From Pseudomonadota bacterium (GTDB lineage Bacteria > Pseudomonadota > Gammaproteobacteria > Burkholderiales > Burkholderiaceae_C), in the NCBI GenBank assembly GCA_018241225.1, contig JAFEEG010000030.1, forward strand, positions 1 through 38,311: 38,311 nt of DNA. The letters run 5' to 3'. Positions 1-8,140 of this stretch are shown piece after piece. The position numbers were made by a program, and so were the translations under genes. Every line of letters starts with the position of its first letter. Within the stretch, counting starts at the first letter, position 1. The notes below the pieces were generated by a model. The model worked only from the letters and a program-made list of their open reading frames with translations. It made no database searches and was not told the origin of the DNA.

Positions 1-29
1 GGGCGCGGTTAATTGACGGCTTACAGTTC

Positions 30-395
30 ATGTATTCATATGAAGATCGAATTCGAGCGGTCGAGCTGTACATCAAGCTCGGAAAACGCATCAAGGCGAC
101 CATTCGCCAACTGGGGTACCCAACCAAGAATTCATTGAAGGATTGGCACCGGGAGTACGAGCTGAGACTCGATCTTCCAAAGGCCTACTCGCCTGACAAC
201 GCGGCATGCGAAGGATTCTTCGGTCGACTCAAGACGGAGCTGTTCTATCCTCGCAACTGGCAGTCCACCACCATCGAACAGTTCATGCAGGCGCTGGACT
301 CTTACATCCGTTGGTACAACGAGAAGCGCATCAAGATCTCGCTGGGCTCTCTGAGTCCTGTTGAGTGCCGAAGAAGCATTGGAATCACGGCTTAG
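30..395 (+). pseudogene. IS3-family transposase, internal-deletion OrfA-OrfB fusion
   Basis: The 121-aa reading frame joins the first ~50 residues of an IS3-type OrfA (helix-turn-helix region, RAVELYIKLGKRIKATIRQLGY) directly to the last ~70 residues of OrfB (SPDNAACEGFFGRLKTELFY ... YIRWYNEKRIKISLGSLSPV). In intact IS3 elements these lie in two overlapping frames about 1 kb apart, so nearly all of the DDE catalytic domain is missing. Only the region around the last catalytic Glu (DNAACEGFF) remains. The junction is in frame near AAGGCCTACTCG at about 180. The product cannot be an active transposase; it could at most bind DNA. The gene keeps a start, an open frame and a stop. Confidence 0.88.
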
Positions 396-398
396 TCA

Positions 399-422
399 GT
401 CCAAGATTTTTGCCGCATCCCC
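399..422. repeat. candidate right end of the IS3 remnant
   Basis: The sequence GTCCAAGATTTTTGCCGCAT followed by CCCC starts four bases after the transposase-remnant stop. That is where IS3-family elements carry their right terminal inverted repeat, and it is AT-richer than its surroundings. The left end would lie outside the window, so the repeat pair cannot be verified here. Confidence 0.35.
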
Positions 423-438
423 GCCGGGTCAGGATTCC

Positions 439-708
439 ATGGAAATCAACATTGAGGCCTTGGAGGAGGCCGGGAAAGCCGTGTGCACGGCCCGCAACGG
501 CTACCCTACCCGCTACACAGTCAGGGCCGCGGACATACTGCCATTGCTGCGTAGTACGCAGCCCCCGAGACACTCCGGGTTCGAAGTCATCGGAGACGAT
601 TACGTGACGCCCGCAGGGTGGGTCGGCAAGATGCAAACCTTCCCGGAGCGGATGACCAAGTGTGACCCCGAGGAGCAATTGCAGGTTTGCGCTTGGGACC
701 AATCCTAA
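439..708 (+). CDS. small hypothetical protein (89 aa)
   Basis: An ATG-started frame (MEINIEALEEAGKAV...) with strong G/C preference at third codon positions ends in TAA at 706-708. I do not recognise the family. The product is soluble-looking, with no signal peptide or membrane segment, and contains the pattern GFEVIGDDYVTPAGWVGKM. The same frame is open further upstream into the IS remnant (from 361), so the real gene may have been cut by the insertion and the visible part may be its 3' end. The ribosome binding site is weak. The stop lies seven bases before the tRNA-like sequence. The minus-strand frame over the same interval has a poorer composition. Confidence 0.45.
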   Translation: MEINIEALEEAGKAVCTARNGYPTRYTVRAADILPLLRSTQPPRHSGFEVIGDDYVTPAGWVGKMQTFPERMTKCDPEEQLQVCAWDQS

Positions 709-715
709 AGATTCT

Positions 716-791
716 TGGCGCTGTCGGTGGGACTCGAACCAGCAACGCAAGCCTTATAAGGGACTCCGCTCTACCGTTGAGCTACGCCCGC
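716..791 (-). tRNA. degenerate tRNA-like sequence (anticodon would be UAU, Ile)
   Basis: Read on the minus strand, this 76-nt stretch has a canonical D arm (GTAGCTCAACGGTAGAGC), a canonical T loop (GGTTCGAGTCC), an anticodon loop CTTATAA with U33 and A37, and an encoded CCA (716-718). The helices are damaged: acceptor 5 of 7 pairs, T stem 3 of 5 and anticodon stem 4 of 5 counting a G-U pair. The 5' part, GCGGGCGTAG, resembles tRNA-Gly. It is either a decaying tRNA, a hybrid left by integration at a tRNA gene, or a weak element-borne tRNA for the AUA codon. It should not be assumed functional. Confidence 0.35.
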
Positions 792-1032
792 CCGAGTACA
801 GGCAAGCGAGCGCCAGCCTGTACCTAGCGCGAGGCGCGTATCGGCGCGAGCCCTCTCAACCTTGGGGGATTCGAACGGGACTTGACGTAATCCCCGTTGC
901 CCCACTGCCGACTTCGAATCACACGAGCCGCGCTCGGATCGCTGCACCCACAAGCGCCAAGAGAGCCCGTCACATGCCTAGATTTGGCGCGATCGGCCTT
1001 ACGACATACGCTTCATCGGGGCGATTCGTCGC
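792..1032. other. non-coding stretch with hairpin and a second tRNA-like fragment
   Basis: No convincing gene is visible. An 8-bp perfect inverted repeat, GTACAGGC (796-803) and GCCTGTAC (816-823), sits just upstream of the tRNA-like sequence on its strand. At about 864-876 the minus strand reads GTTCGAATCCCCC, which looks like a T loop and 3' T stem, but the matching 5' stem does not pair and no cloverleaf can be drawn. Together with the previous feature this suggests debris of one or more tRNA genes. Confidence 0.4.
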
Positions 1033-1460
1033 TCAGTCCAGGTAGCGGTACCTTGCGCTCAGCACCACATCTGTTGCGCGAACTTCGCAGACGTGTCGCG
1101 AGAATGGCGGGGCTCCCGTAAAAATCGCCAGCAGCTGGCGCTCATCTGTTGTGCGGTACTTATCCGACAGTGAGATCCACTTCGCGAATGCCTTCTCAGC
1201 GCCAGCCGCTTGCGCCTTTTCAGGAATGCCTTCCGCGGGTTCGCCAAGCTTGATGAAGCGCAGAAGCGCCTTGCATCCGCCTCGGCTATCGGTTCGCGGT
1301 AACGCCCATAGACGACATAGATGACCAAGAAGACGGCGTAGCCAGCGACGACCCAAAGACCAATCTTGACGGCCCTGAACAATCCTCGTTTGACCCCTTG
1401 AAATCGAGAGTTCAGCGAGGCTTCTGTGGTCTGATGATCTTTGCCAGTCTTGTTGTGCAT
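1033..1460 (-). pseudogene. small single-pass membrane protein gene, frameshifted
   Basis: Reading starts at ATG 1460 (MHNKTGKDHQTTEASLNSRF...) and contains one hydrophobic segment, VKIGLWVVAGYAVFLVIYVV, followed by a short basic stretch. Near 1270-1290 the original frame becomes Arg/Ser-rich and implausible. A second frame continues with sensible sequence (CKALLRFIKLGEPAEGIPEK ... RYLD) to a TGA at 1033. The change of coding frame points to a single indel. Without it the protein would be about 140 aa: a short cytoplasmic N-terminus, one membrane helix and a soluble C-terminal domain. Family not recognised. It lies just downstream of the PLD-type gene on the same strand. Confidence 0.5.
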
Positions 1461-1599
1461 TTGGTGTTCGGGCAACTCACCCGCGCGGGACGTGAGATCA
1501 CTTCTGATTGCCTGACAAGCACGTATGTCGGCCACGCGTGAACTGGTCACACCAATCCCTGGTCGAGGTGATCCAACTATCCATGAGATGCCGCATCTT

Positions 1600-4167
1600 T
1601 CAACCGGCCGCGACGCTGCGCCGTAGTTCCGCAACGAGGCCATCCAACAAGGCGTTGCGACCACAGATTTCTGAAACGTTGACATAGAAACCTGCCATCA
1701 CGGCCTTCTCTACGCCCTTTAGTCTGACCTTGATCGACTGGCCTGCGCGATCCTGAACCGATTGAAGGCAGATCGCCCATCCCACTTTGTCCCGCCAAAG
1801 AAGGTCGCCCTTCCTGTGGGTGATCGCGCGCGCGCCTTGGTCGCGCATCTCCGACTCCCACACCGTCCGCAGGGTGTATTCGATTTCACCTAAGAGCCTG
1901 TTCGCCATCGGGGCGACATCGGCGACGTACGCCTTGGCATCCTGAATGTCGATCTTGCCGAGTAGGCCAGCAACGCGTCCAGACGTGGCGGACGCAAGTA
2001 GCTGGGGTGCGGAAAACACTTCTCTGAGAGCGATCGCCTTGTCGATGTCGGCTCCGACTCCATGCCAGCTTGCGCTACCAAGCGTAGCGACCAAGACAAG
2101 CCACACCGTTCCATCGCCGACCACATCTTCAAAGATTTCCGTCCGGCCGCTCTCGACATACCGGTGTTCCACGGCACGAAGGAGTCCACCAGGCCCCGCG
2201 CCCCGGCCGCGGAACAGGATCGAAAAAACCTTGAGCGCCCACCCCTCGGCGACCTCATCGGTGACCCAGCCCTTTCGACGTCCCCGCAATGCGACGGCCA
2301 ATGGGAAAGCGATCGCTTGCACCATCTGCGTGGCGGTGCAGCGCCCAGCGAACCCGTCTGCCGACATTTCCGTCAAGAACGTCTCGATCTGCATCGCCAG
2401 TCGCTCACGGAATCGCGCTTCAATGACCGCACCGTCGGCGCCGGCCTGATCTATTTGGTCGGTTGACTTCGGCAGTGGCGGCGTGTCCGGCATCTGCCCT
2501 TCATCGATCTCTTCGTCCCCGGCGGCAGCGGGCCTTTGACCTTCGTCGCTCTCAGACTCAAACAGAAGGCGAAGGATCCCCGTCAGCGATAGCGACCCCG
2601 GCTGCGCATCCGCTAGGGAAGGCAACCCTTCGCTCGACTCACCGAGGTGAACGAGCAGGTCGGTCGGATTCACCGGATCAGAAGGCGCGTCGCGCTTCTT
2701 CTTGCGATCACCCGCGCCGAACCCCGGGTCACGGAAGGAGGCTGGGTCGTTGAAGAGCGTCTGCGCTACTTCTTGCAGTTCATCGAGCATTTGGCGTTGC
2801 TCGGCCGAGCTCGTGCGGCGTCCCAGCGCTTTGAACGGCTCCAACAACCTCGCCGAGTGACTGGCATGTTCGAGCGCGGCAAGGTCGTCGATCCATCGGG
2901 AGCCTGTCGTCCAGGAGTCGGCCCCCAAGGTGACGATGACCGACGCAAACATGGTTGCTGTGTCCAGACCATCGGTGATCTCGCACACCCAGAGAGCCTC
3001 AGGCTCGTGCATCCGCACCATCGGCAACACGCGGTCGACGAGCTGGAGGCCAACCTGAGCGCCAGGATCAGGAGACGGGAGGATGTCGGCAACAAGTCGT
3101 CCCGACGCCCTGTCCCACTGCAGGCACTTGATTCTGAACGCCGCTTGCTGGGATTTCGGTGCCTGGTCGTGAATGGTGCGTGGAACTAGTACGTCGGCGG
3201 GCACCTTTCCGGGCACCGTGAACGGCCGCAATGCGGAGTCGAAGTCTTTAGCGCCTGGTCGGTCGTACACGACGATGGACTCAACATTGCCAGCGCTTTG
3301 CGGTGCGAGTAGCCACGCGGCGGCAGAACAGTTCGGGGAACCCATCACCGCAGCTGGACCGTCAGGTCCTTCAAACCAATAGAACTTGGCGTGCAGCGGA
3401 CGGTCCGGTGTTGCCTCGATCAAGCGGACCTCCAGTGGCAGGCCAGCCAACTTTTCCGCCACGAAACTCGCTGATGCAGGCGTCAACGCAATGGTCGCGC
3501 GGGTGACGCCGAACGTCGCGTGAGCCCAGCGCAGGAAGGCACCGGACTCGTCGGTCGAGCCAGTTAGGATCTTGACTTCATCGAATCGTCGGCCTGACCA
3601 GCGTTGGCCCAACTCGTTGGCGAGGGATGTTGCTCCGCGGCTATGCAGTACGGGTCTGGTTTCGCTGGTGCTGGCTTGGGTCAAACTCAGCCACGGGACA
3701 TCCTTGAATCTACGAACGGCGTCACGCTCCAGGTTCCCCTCGCACCACGTCAGCACATCGTCGAAGAATGGGTGCAGCCAGCCCCCTTTGTCGACGTGGC
3801 TTGGGCCAACCATCCACGCAGCGCCCAATTCCTGGTTACCGCCCCATCCGGAACTCGTGACGTTCCCGCTGCCAACAATGACGAGACCCTCCTGCGGTCC
3901 CAGCCTTACAAAGACCTTCGGATGAAATGCTCCGGAGACTCCAGCCCCAGCAAGCAGGTAGTGCTTGCCGAGATTCCAAAGCTGTCCGGCGGCAGACTGG
4001 ACGGAGGTGTCGATCTCACCTTTGTCGCCGAGAACCAGAATGTCGCTGGAACGACCAGCCCAGAGATCGGGAAGGACAACCTGTTCGAAGAAGATCGGAT
4101 CAAACGAATAGGTCAGCAGCAGTGTCTTGTGATAAGCGCGCTCGCGACAGAACAGGCGGGGATTCAT
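1600..4167 (-). CDS. PLD-like (HKD) nuclease-family protein, 855 aa
   Basis: Two phospholipase-D-type half sites are visible. The first is FHPKVFVRL (H82, K84) with GSGNVTSSG (99-107). The second is LHAKFYWF (H259, K261) with GSPNCSAAAW (276-285). The HxK...GSxN pattern, without the later Asp of classical HKD motifs, is typical of PLD-like nucleases found beside helicases and in restriction or defence loci. After about residue 290 come roughly 560 residues of unassigned sequence, including an acidic, Pro-rich linker near 510-610 (ESDEGQ, GDEEIDEGQ). The ATG overlaps the stop of the upstream gene (ATGA at 4164-4167) and follows a GGGGG ribosome binding site, so the two are translationally coupled. 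Expected role: metal-independent nucleic-acid cleavage in the cytoplasm; the target is unknown. Confidence 0.8.
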   Translation of the reverse strand: MNPRLFCRERAYHKTLLLTYSFDPIFFEQVVLPDLWAGRSSDILVLGDKGEIDTSVQSAAGQLWNLGKHYLLAGAGVSGAFHPKVFVRLGPQEGLVIVGSGNVTSSGWGGNQELGAAWMVGPSHVDKGGWLHPFFDDVLTWCEGNLERDAVRRFKDVPWLSLTQASTSETRPVLHSRGATSLANELGQRWSGRRFDEVKILTGSTDESGAFLRWAHATFGVTRATIALTPASASFVAEKLAGLPLEVRLIEATPDRPLHAKFYWFEGPDGPAAVMGSPNCSAAAWLLAPQSAGNVESIVVYDRPGAKDFDSALRPFTVPGKVPADVLVPRTIHDQAPKSQQAAFRIKCLQWDRASGRLVADILPSPDPGAQVGLQLVDRVLPMVRMHEPEALWVCEITDGLDTATMFASVIVTLGADSWTTGSRWIDDLAALEHASHSARLLEPFKALGRRTSSAEQRQMLDELQEVAQTLFNDPASFRDPGFGAGDRKKKRDAPSDPVNPTDLLVHLGESSEGLPSLADAQPGSLSLTGILRLLFESESDEGQRPAAAGDEEIDEGQMPDTPPLPKSTDQIDQAGADGAVIEARFRERLAMQIETFLTEMSADGFAGRCTATQMVQAIAFPLAVALRGRRKGWVTDEVAEGWALKVFSILFRGRGAGPGGLLRAVEHRYVESGRTEIFEDVVGDGTVWLVLVATLGSASWHGVGADIDKAIALREVFSAPQLLASATSGRVAGLLGKIDIQDAKAYVADVAPMANRLLGEIEYTLRTVWESEMRDQGARAITHRKGDLLWRDKVGWAICLQSVQDRAGQSIKVRLKGVEKAVMAGFYVNVSEICGRNALLDGLVAELRRSVAAG

Positions 4168-5783
4168 GTCGCGCCCCCTTTAGCCAGAGTGGTCAGTGCG
4201 CGTTGCAGAACGACTGAACCGTCTGCGGTGATCCCGTTGGCGTCGATCAACCTGAGCTGATGGAGCCACCCTAGCGCTTGCTGGATGCGAGACGCAGTGC
4301 GTCCGGCGACGAAGCTTTTTCGGCGCGCGAACCACTTGTTTCCCTCCGCGGTCAGCAGCGCGACGTCGCGCCTCAGGTCAACCTGCAGTCGAGACCACGT
4401 GATCTGTAGATGCTGTTGAACCGTACGGACCGCCATTTCCGCGGCGACCTCGCGCAATGGGCGATCCTCACGGTGGAATCGCGCCAACTCCGGGAGCACG
4501 ACCTCCCGCATTCCCTGCCGTCGCCGACCCTGGTGCGACAAACTGAGGTACCCATGCTTGTCCTCGCGCACGGCATCGCCGACGCGTAGGGCTGCCATGA
4601 CCCAGGCGACGACTGCTAGCGTCAGGGCGCCTGCGCCAGACTTCAGCGCGCGCCGGTACAGCAGGGGCTCGACGAGTCTGTCAGACCATCGCACCACGCC
4701 GGACGCAGCACCAGGGACGAAGAGCCGCAAGCGCAAGCGCTCCTCCAACGCCCTAAACGTCAGATCTGCCACGGATTCCCCAGACGACAGCAGGTTGAGG
4801 TCGCGCAGCGCTGAGTCGTGCTCTTCGATGCGCTCCATGAGCGCTTCGATAACGACAGTCATGTCCACGCCAGAGAGACCACCATCGGGTTGGGCCAGGA
4901 TCTCGCCCATTACTCCGGCGAGGACGCCCTCCTGAGTGACCGCAATGGCATCGCGCACGCAATACGTCGCCCAACCATCTGCAACTTGGTCAACGAGAGG
5001 CTCGCCGAAACGGTTGGCTGAACTCGCCGCGTCGAAGAATTGCCCTTCACTCGGTGCCGACTTCAGCTGGGTTGCCAGCGCTAACAGCGCTGCGTAGGTA
5101 CTTATCCGGTTCCGCTCTATTGGTCGGGGAGCGGACGGCATGATCGCTGCGAGTAGAAGCTCTCTCTCGTCGTCTGGAATTCGATCGATCCTCACTTCGC
5201 TACCAATTTCGCGTAGTTCGTCAAGCGAAGCCTCGCGAAGGTCATCGTCACGAACAAGGCGCTCGATGAGGGGGATAGCTGTGAGTCGTTGATCCAAGGC
5301 ATTGGCGAGTGGAAGACCGCGCTCCATGACAAGCGCAGGTACTGCGTTATCCCGGCTCTTGCTAATGCCAAGTTGGTCGGATGGGCCCGTGTAGATCGTG
5401 GAGGCGGGCGATTTGACCAAGCTCGCGATCGGGATGGTGGTATTTCCCAGCGCGAGACGCTCGAGTGCCTGATCGGATCCGATCAATCCGCCGATCGACG
5501 GATTTTCGAGGAGGTTTCCGAGGACCAGCGCAGACTCAACACGTGCGGCGAAATCAGTGAACGCATCCAAGCTATCCGCGCCGCCGCGTTGGCCGTAACG
5601 GCGAATCAGCCAAGCTCGAAACGCGAGGTAGCGGACCGAGGGGGTCACGGTCGTGACGCCGTCGAGTAATGTGCCGCCGATCGCCTGTACGGGAAGCCTT
5701 AGACCGAGTAGGTCCAGACCACCAGTGATTGTCGCGCCGCTGCTGACCCACTCTGGAGCTTGAAGGGCCGCTGAGATCGTCAT
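4164..5783 (-). CDS. unknown protein (539 aa), partner of the PLD-like protein
   Basis: I do not recognise the family. The frame is open from 5879, but the likely start is ATG 5783 (MTISAALQAPEWVSSGATIT); the preceding 32 codons look like untranslated leader and no strong ribosome binding site decides it. The protein is soluble and mainly helical. Its last ~60 residues (ASRIQQALGWLHQLRLIDANGIT) have the pattern of a winged-helix DNA-binding module, which is inference only. It ends in a four-base overlap with the PLD-like gene, so the two should be made in fixed proportion and probably act together. The pair has no other gene on its strand immediately upstream; a 620-bp gap separates it from the divergent exonuclease gene. 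Confidence 0.7.
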   Translation of the reverse strand: MTISAALQAPEWVSSGATITGGLDLLGLRLPVQAIGGTLLDGVTTVTPSVRYLAFRAWLIRRYGQRGGADSLDAFTDFAARVESALVLGNLLENPSIGGLIGSDQALERLALGNTTIPIASLVKSPASTIYTGPSDQLGISKSRDNAVPALVMERGLPLANALDQRLTAIPLIERLVRDDDLREASLDELREIGSEVRIDRIPDDERELLLAAIMPSAPRPIERNRISTYAALLALATQLKSAPSEGQFFDAASSANRFGEPLVDQVADGWATYCVRDAIAVTQEGVLAGVMGEILAQPDGGLSGVDMTVVIEALMERIEEHDSALRDLNLLSSGESVADLTFRALEERLRLRLFVPGAASGVVRWSDRLVEPLLYRRALKSGAGALTLAVVAWVMAALRVGDAVREDKHGYLSLSHQGRRRQGMREVVLPELARFHREDRPLREVAAEMAVRTVQQHLQITWSRLQVDLRRDVALLTAEGNKWFARRKSFVAGRTASRIQQALGWLHQLRLIDANGITADGSVVLQRALTTLAKGGAT

Positions 5784-6403
5784 TGATTCGTTGCCCAAAA
5801 CAGTGCAATCAGAAATGCGAACATAGTCAAGCTCGCGATGAGCGCCAGGCACGTGACCATCGCCCCATTGTCCAGCCATGAGCGAGAGGCGCCCAACAAG
5901 CGGCCGGCCTCTGAATCCACATCCATTTCAGACATCGGATCGACACTCGAAATGGACGATCATGGGCGCATGACCGGAGCGAGAAACTCCAGCGTTCTGA
6001 TTGCGTTGGTGTGTTCAGTATCGATAGTCACGCAATGCCATTCTCGATGGATTGCCCGTGTCCGCGACTGCAAGTTTTTCGCGAAATCGTGGGATTGAAT
6101 CTCATCCAGGTTGATGAGGAATGGCTCGCCCAACTTACGCCAACTGCTTCACGAACCGGGCCTGTTACAGGACCTATGACAAGCGCGAGTGACTGGCAAA
6201 AACTAAAATGGAACCTGTCAGTGAGCGTCACTCACAGCCTCTCGGGGGTGCTGCATTCGATAACGTGACGCCCTGCGACTTGCACGCCTCGGTGGCCGCT
6301 GCTTGGATCCTCAAATCTCCCCGCCATTGCACATTTCCTCCCCTCAGCGCGAAGTCGCCGAGCCCACGGATTCGCGCATCCTGAATACGCCTGATCTGAA
6401 CAG
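5784..6403. promoter_or_regulatory. divergent intergenic region
   Basis: No credible gene is seen in these 620 bases; the short open frames have random-looking composition. It separates the minus-strand unknown/PLD pair from the plus-strand exonuclease, so it should carry promoters in both directions. Inverted repeats include GTGAG-CGTCA-CTCAC at 6221-6235 and the palindrome TTTCGCGAAA at about 6076-6085. Neither can be tied to a regulator. Confidence 0.35.
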
Positions 6404-7333
6404 ATGAACCTAACAACGGAAACAGTCGCAGTTCTCGACTTTGAGACGACCGGACTATCGCCGGCTTGCGGGGATCGTCCTACGGAAATCGCCATCGCGC
6501 TCGTTCGCAACGGCGAGGTCGTCGACAGATTTCAAAGCCTGATGAACGCGGGGCGTTCCATACCAGCCGACGTTGTGCAGCTCACGGGCATTACCAACGA
6601 GATGCGGTCCTCGGCGCCGCCGGCATCCAAAGTGATGCGAGAGGCAGCATTGTTTGTGGGCAATACTCCATTGGTGGCACACAACGCGAGCTTCGACAGG
6701 AAGTTTTGGGAGGCTGAGCTCAGCATCCTGTCAACGCCGTGTGCTAGTGCCTTCGCATGCACGATGCTACTAGCCAGACGCATCTACCCCGAATCGTCCA
6801 ATCACCAGCTAGGAACCCTGGTTCGACACCTGGCATTGCCCACGACAGGTCGTGCCCATCGTGCGATGGCCGATGCTGAAGTCACTGCCAAGCTTTGGGA
6901 CCGCCTGTGTTCGGAAATTTGCCGCACTTATGGCCTCGAGACGGTTCCGCACGATCTGATGCTTCGTTTGCAGCGAACTGCGCGCGCTGACGTCTCGAAG
7001 GTGCTCCGCTCGCACGCTGGGACTTCCATCGCCGCGCAACGCCCGCGTATGCCCTCTCCCAACCCCGTTGCGCCCGCCCCTGTGCCACTCCCGCACGCCC
7101 CTACACCAGTGGCTGCGCCAGTTTCGTCCCAGCCGACGCCACCGCAAAGTGCGCGCCCACTCGCTCAGCCGACTAAACCCGTACCGATCTCGAGCCCAGC
7201 GCGGGCGCCTTTGCCCCAAGGGTTGCCGCCGTCTGCCGTTCGCCACGAGCCAGTACCGCCAGCTAAACCGGCCGGCTTCTTCGCAAGGATCTTCGCGCGA
7301 TGGCGTTCAAGCGCCCCCGCGAAAACTGCCTGA
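6404..7333 (+). CDS. DnaQ-like DEDDh 3'-5' exonuclease with Pro-rich tail
   Basis: All DEDDh motifs are present in about 160 residues: ExoI VLDFETTGLSP (D12, E14), ExoII AHNASFDRKFW (D98) and ExoIII GRAHRAMADAEVT (H152, D157). These place the protein in the DnaQ/PolC-epsilon exonuclease superfamily, which removes 3' nucleotides with two metal ions. From about residue 215 to 295 the protein is a Pro/Ala-rich, probably disordered stretch (PVAPAPVPLPHAPTPVAAPV). It ends in a short aromatic and basic tail (GFFARIFARWRSSAPAKTA) that could form an amphipathic helix. The gene stands alone on the plus strand between minus-strand units and runs towards the coiled-coil gene. It is not a replicative epsilon subunit; a role in the surrounding nuclease set is inferred from position. 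Start chosen at the first ATG before motif I. Confidence 0.85.
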   Translation: MNLTTETVAVLDFETTGLSPACGDRPTEIAIALVRNGEVVDRFQSLMNAGRSIPADVVQLTGITNEMRSSAPPASKVMREAALFVGNTPLVAHNASFDRKFWEAELSILSTPCASAFACTMLLARRIYPESSNHQLGTLVRHLALPTTGRAHRAMADAEVTAKLWDRLCSEICRTYGLETVPHDLMLRLQRTARADVSKVLRSHAGTSIAAQRPRMPSPNPVAPAPVPLPHAPTPVAAPVSSQPTPPQSARPLAQPTKPVPISSPARAPLPQGLPPSAVRHEPVPPAKPAGFFARIFARWRSSAPAKTA

Positions 7334-7384
7334 AGACAGCACCGTCTCAGGAACTTGTGCAGCACTCAACTGCTGGATGAGCCC

Positions 7385-8125
7385 CTAGAAGCTGAAGCCC
7401 TTTTTTGCCGATAGCACCTTGATCGAATCGGCTTGTTGGGTCACAACTTGACCAATCGCCCCGACGTCGTTGCGCAGGGCAACGATCTGCCGCAGGACTT
7501 CGGAATGATGCTCACCTGCACTTCGGATCGCGCTCGTGGTCTGGTTAAATGCGTTGGCGGTGGCCGCGCCTGCGCCTTCCCACATACCGGCGACCTTTTC
7601 GATGCGATTCGACAAGGCGCTCATCCCTTCGAGCACCTCTGCCCGCAGTGAGCCGATAGCGCCGATGGTCCGTTCCTGGGCCTCCACGGCCTTAGAGACT
7701 TCCGCCGCCATCAAGGTGCGCGCTGCCTCGCCGGCTGATTTCATTTGCTCGACAACCATCTCAAAGTCAGCGGCGGCGCTTCTGAAACCTCGAAGCTCCT
7801 CCCGACTCGCCGCAATGTGAGTGGTCAACGAGTCGATGGATCGCCCCACGTCCGAAGACTCGAAGCGTGAAATGATGGCTGGCACTGAATCCTTGAGTGC
7901 CTGGACCTGTTCGACGGCGACTTGGAGCCTTTTCTCAGCACTCTCGGCGCGGCCCAAAACTGCGGAGAGGCCCTGAGGCACGCGACCGATCTCGTTGGCC
8001 ACTTTGTCTACGGCATCCACCAAGGCGCGAAGCCGCGCACTCGCATTGCCTTGATCGACCAACGTAGCTTTCAGGTGCTCAAGCTGCTCGGCGGCCTCCA
8101 CGAACATTTCCAGTTCTTTCTCCAT
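7385..8125 (-). CDS. coiled-coil protein (246 aa) downstream of the RecQ-like gene
   Basis: The sequence is almost entirely helical with heptad-like spacing and few aromatic residues (LEHLKATLVDQGNASARLRA, AVEQVQALKDSVPAIISRFE). It has no membrane helix and no enzymatic motif. The second half resembles the helical signalling rods of chemoreceptor-type proteins, but no HAMP domain or hairpin-tip signature is visible, so that resemblance may only reflect Ala/Glu-rich coil composition. A good ribosome binding site (GGAGAAG) precedes the ATG, and the gene starts 15 bases after the RecQ-like gene stops, so they are surely co-transcribed. Likely a structural or oligomerising partner; no function can be assigned. 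Confidence 0.75.
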   Translation of the reverse strand: MEKELEMFVEAAEQLEHLKATLVDQGNASARLRALVDAVDKVANEIGRVPQGLSAVLGRAESAEKRLQVAVEQVQALKDSVPAIISRFESSDVGRSIDSLTTHIAASREELRGFRSAAADFEMVVEQMKSAGEAARTLMAAEVSKAVEAQERTIGAIGSLRAEVLEGMSALSNRIEKVAGMWEGAGAATANAFNQTTSAIRSAGEHHSEVLRQIVALRNDVGAIGQVVTQQADSIKVLSAKKGFSF

Positions 8126-8140
8126 TGCTTCTTCTCCGAG

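Noticed and set aside
385..750. Minus-strand 121-codon frame opposite the small hypothetical gene
   Set aside because: It overlaps the tRNA-like sequence and has a weaker third-position bias than the plus-strand frame.
861..935. A second complete tRNA gene
   Set aside because: Only a T-loop-like GTTCGAATC core is present; T, D and acceptor stems cannot be paired.
5838..6098. Plus-strand 86-codon frame in the divergent intergenic region
   Set aside because: Random composition, no ribosome binding site, and it overlaps the leader of the minus-strand unknown gene.
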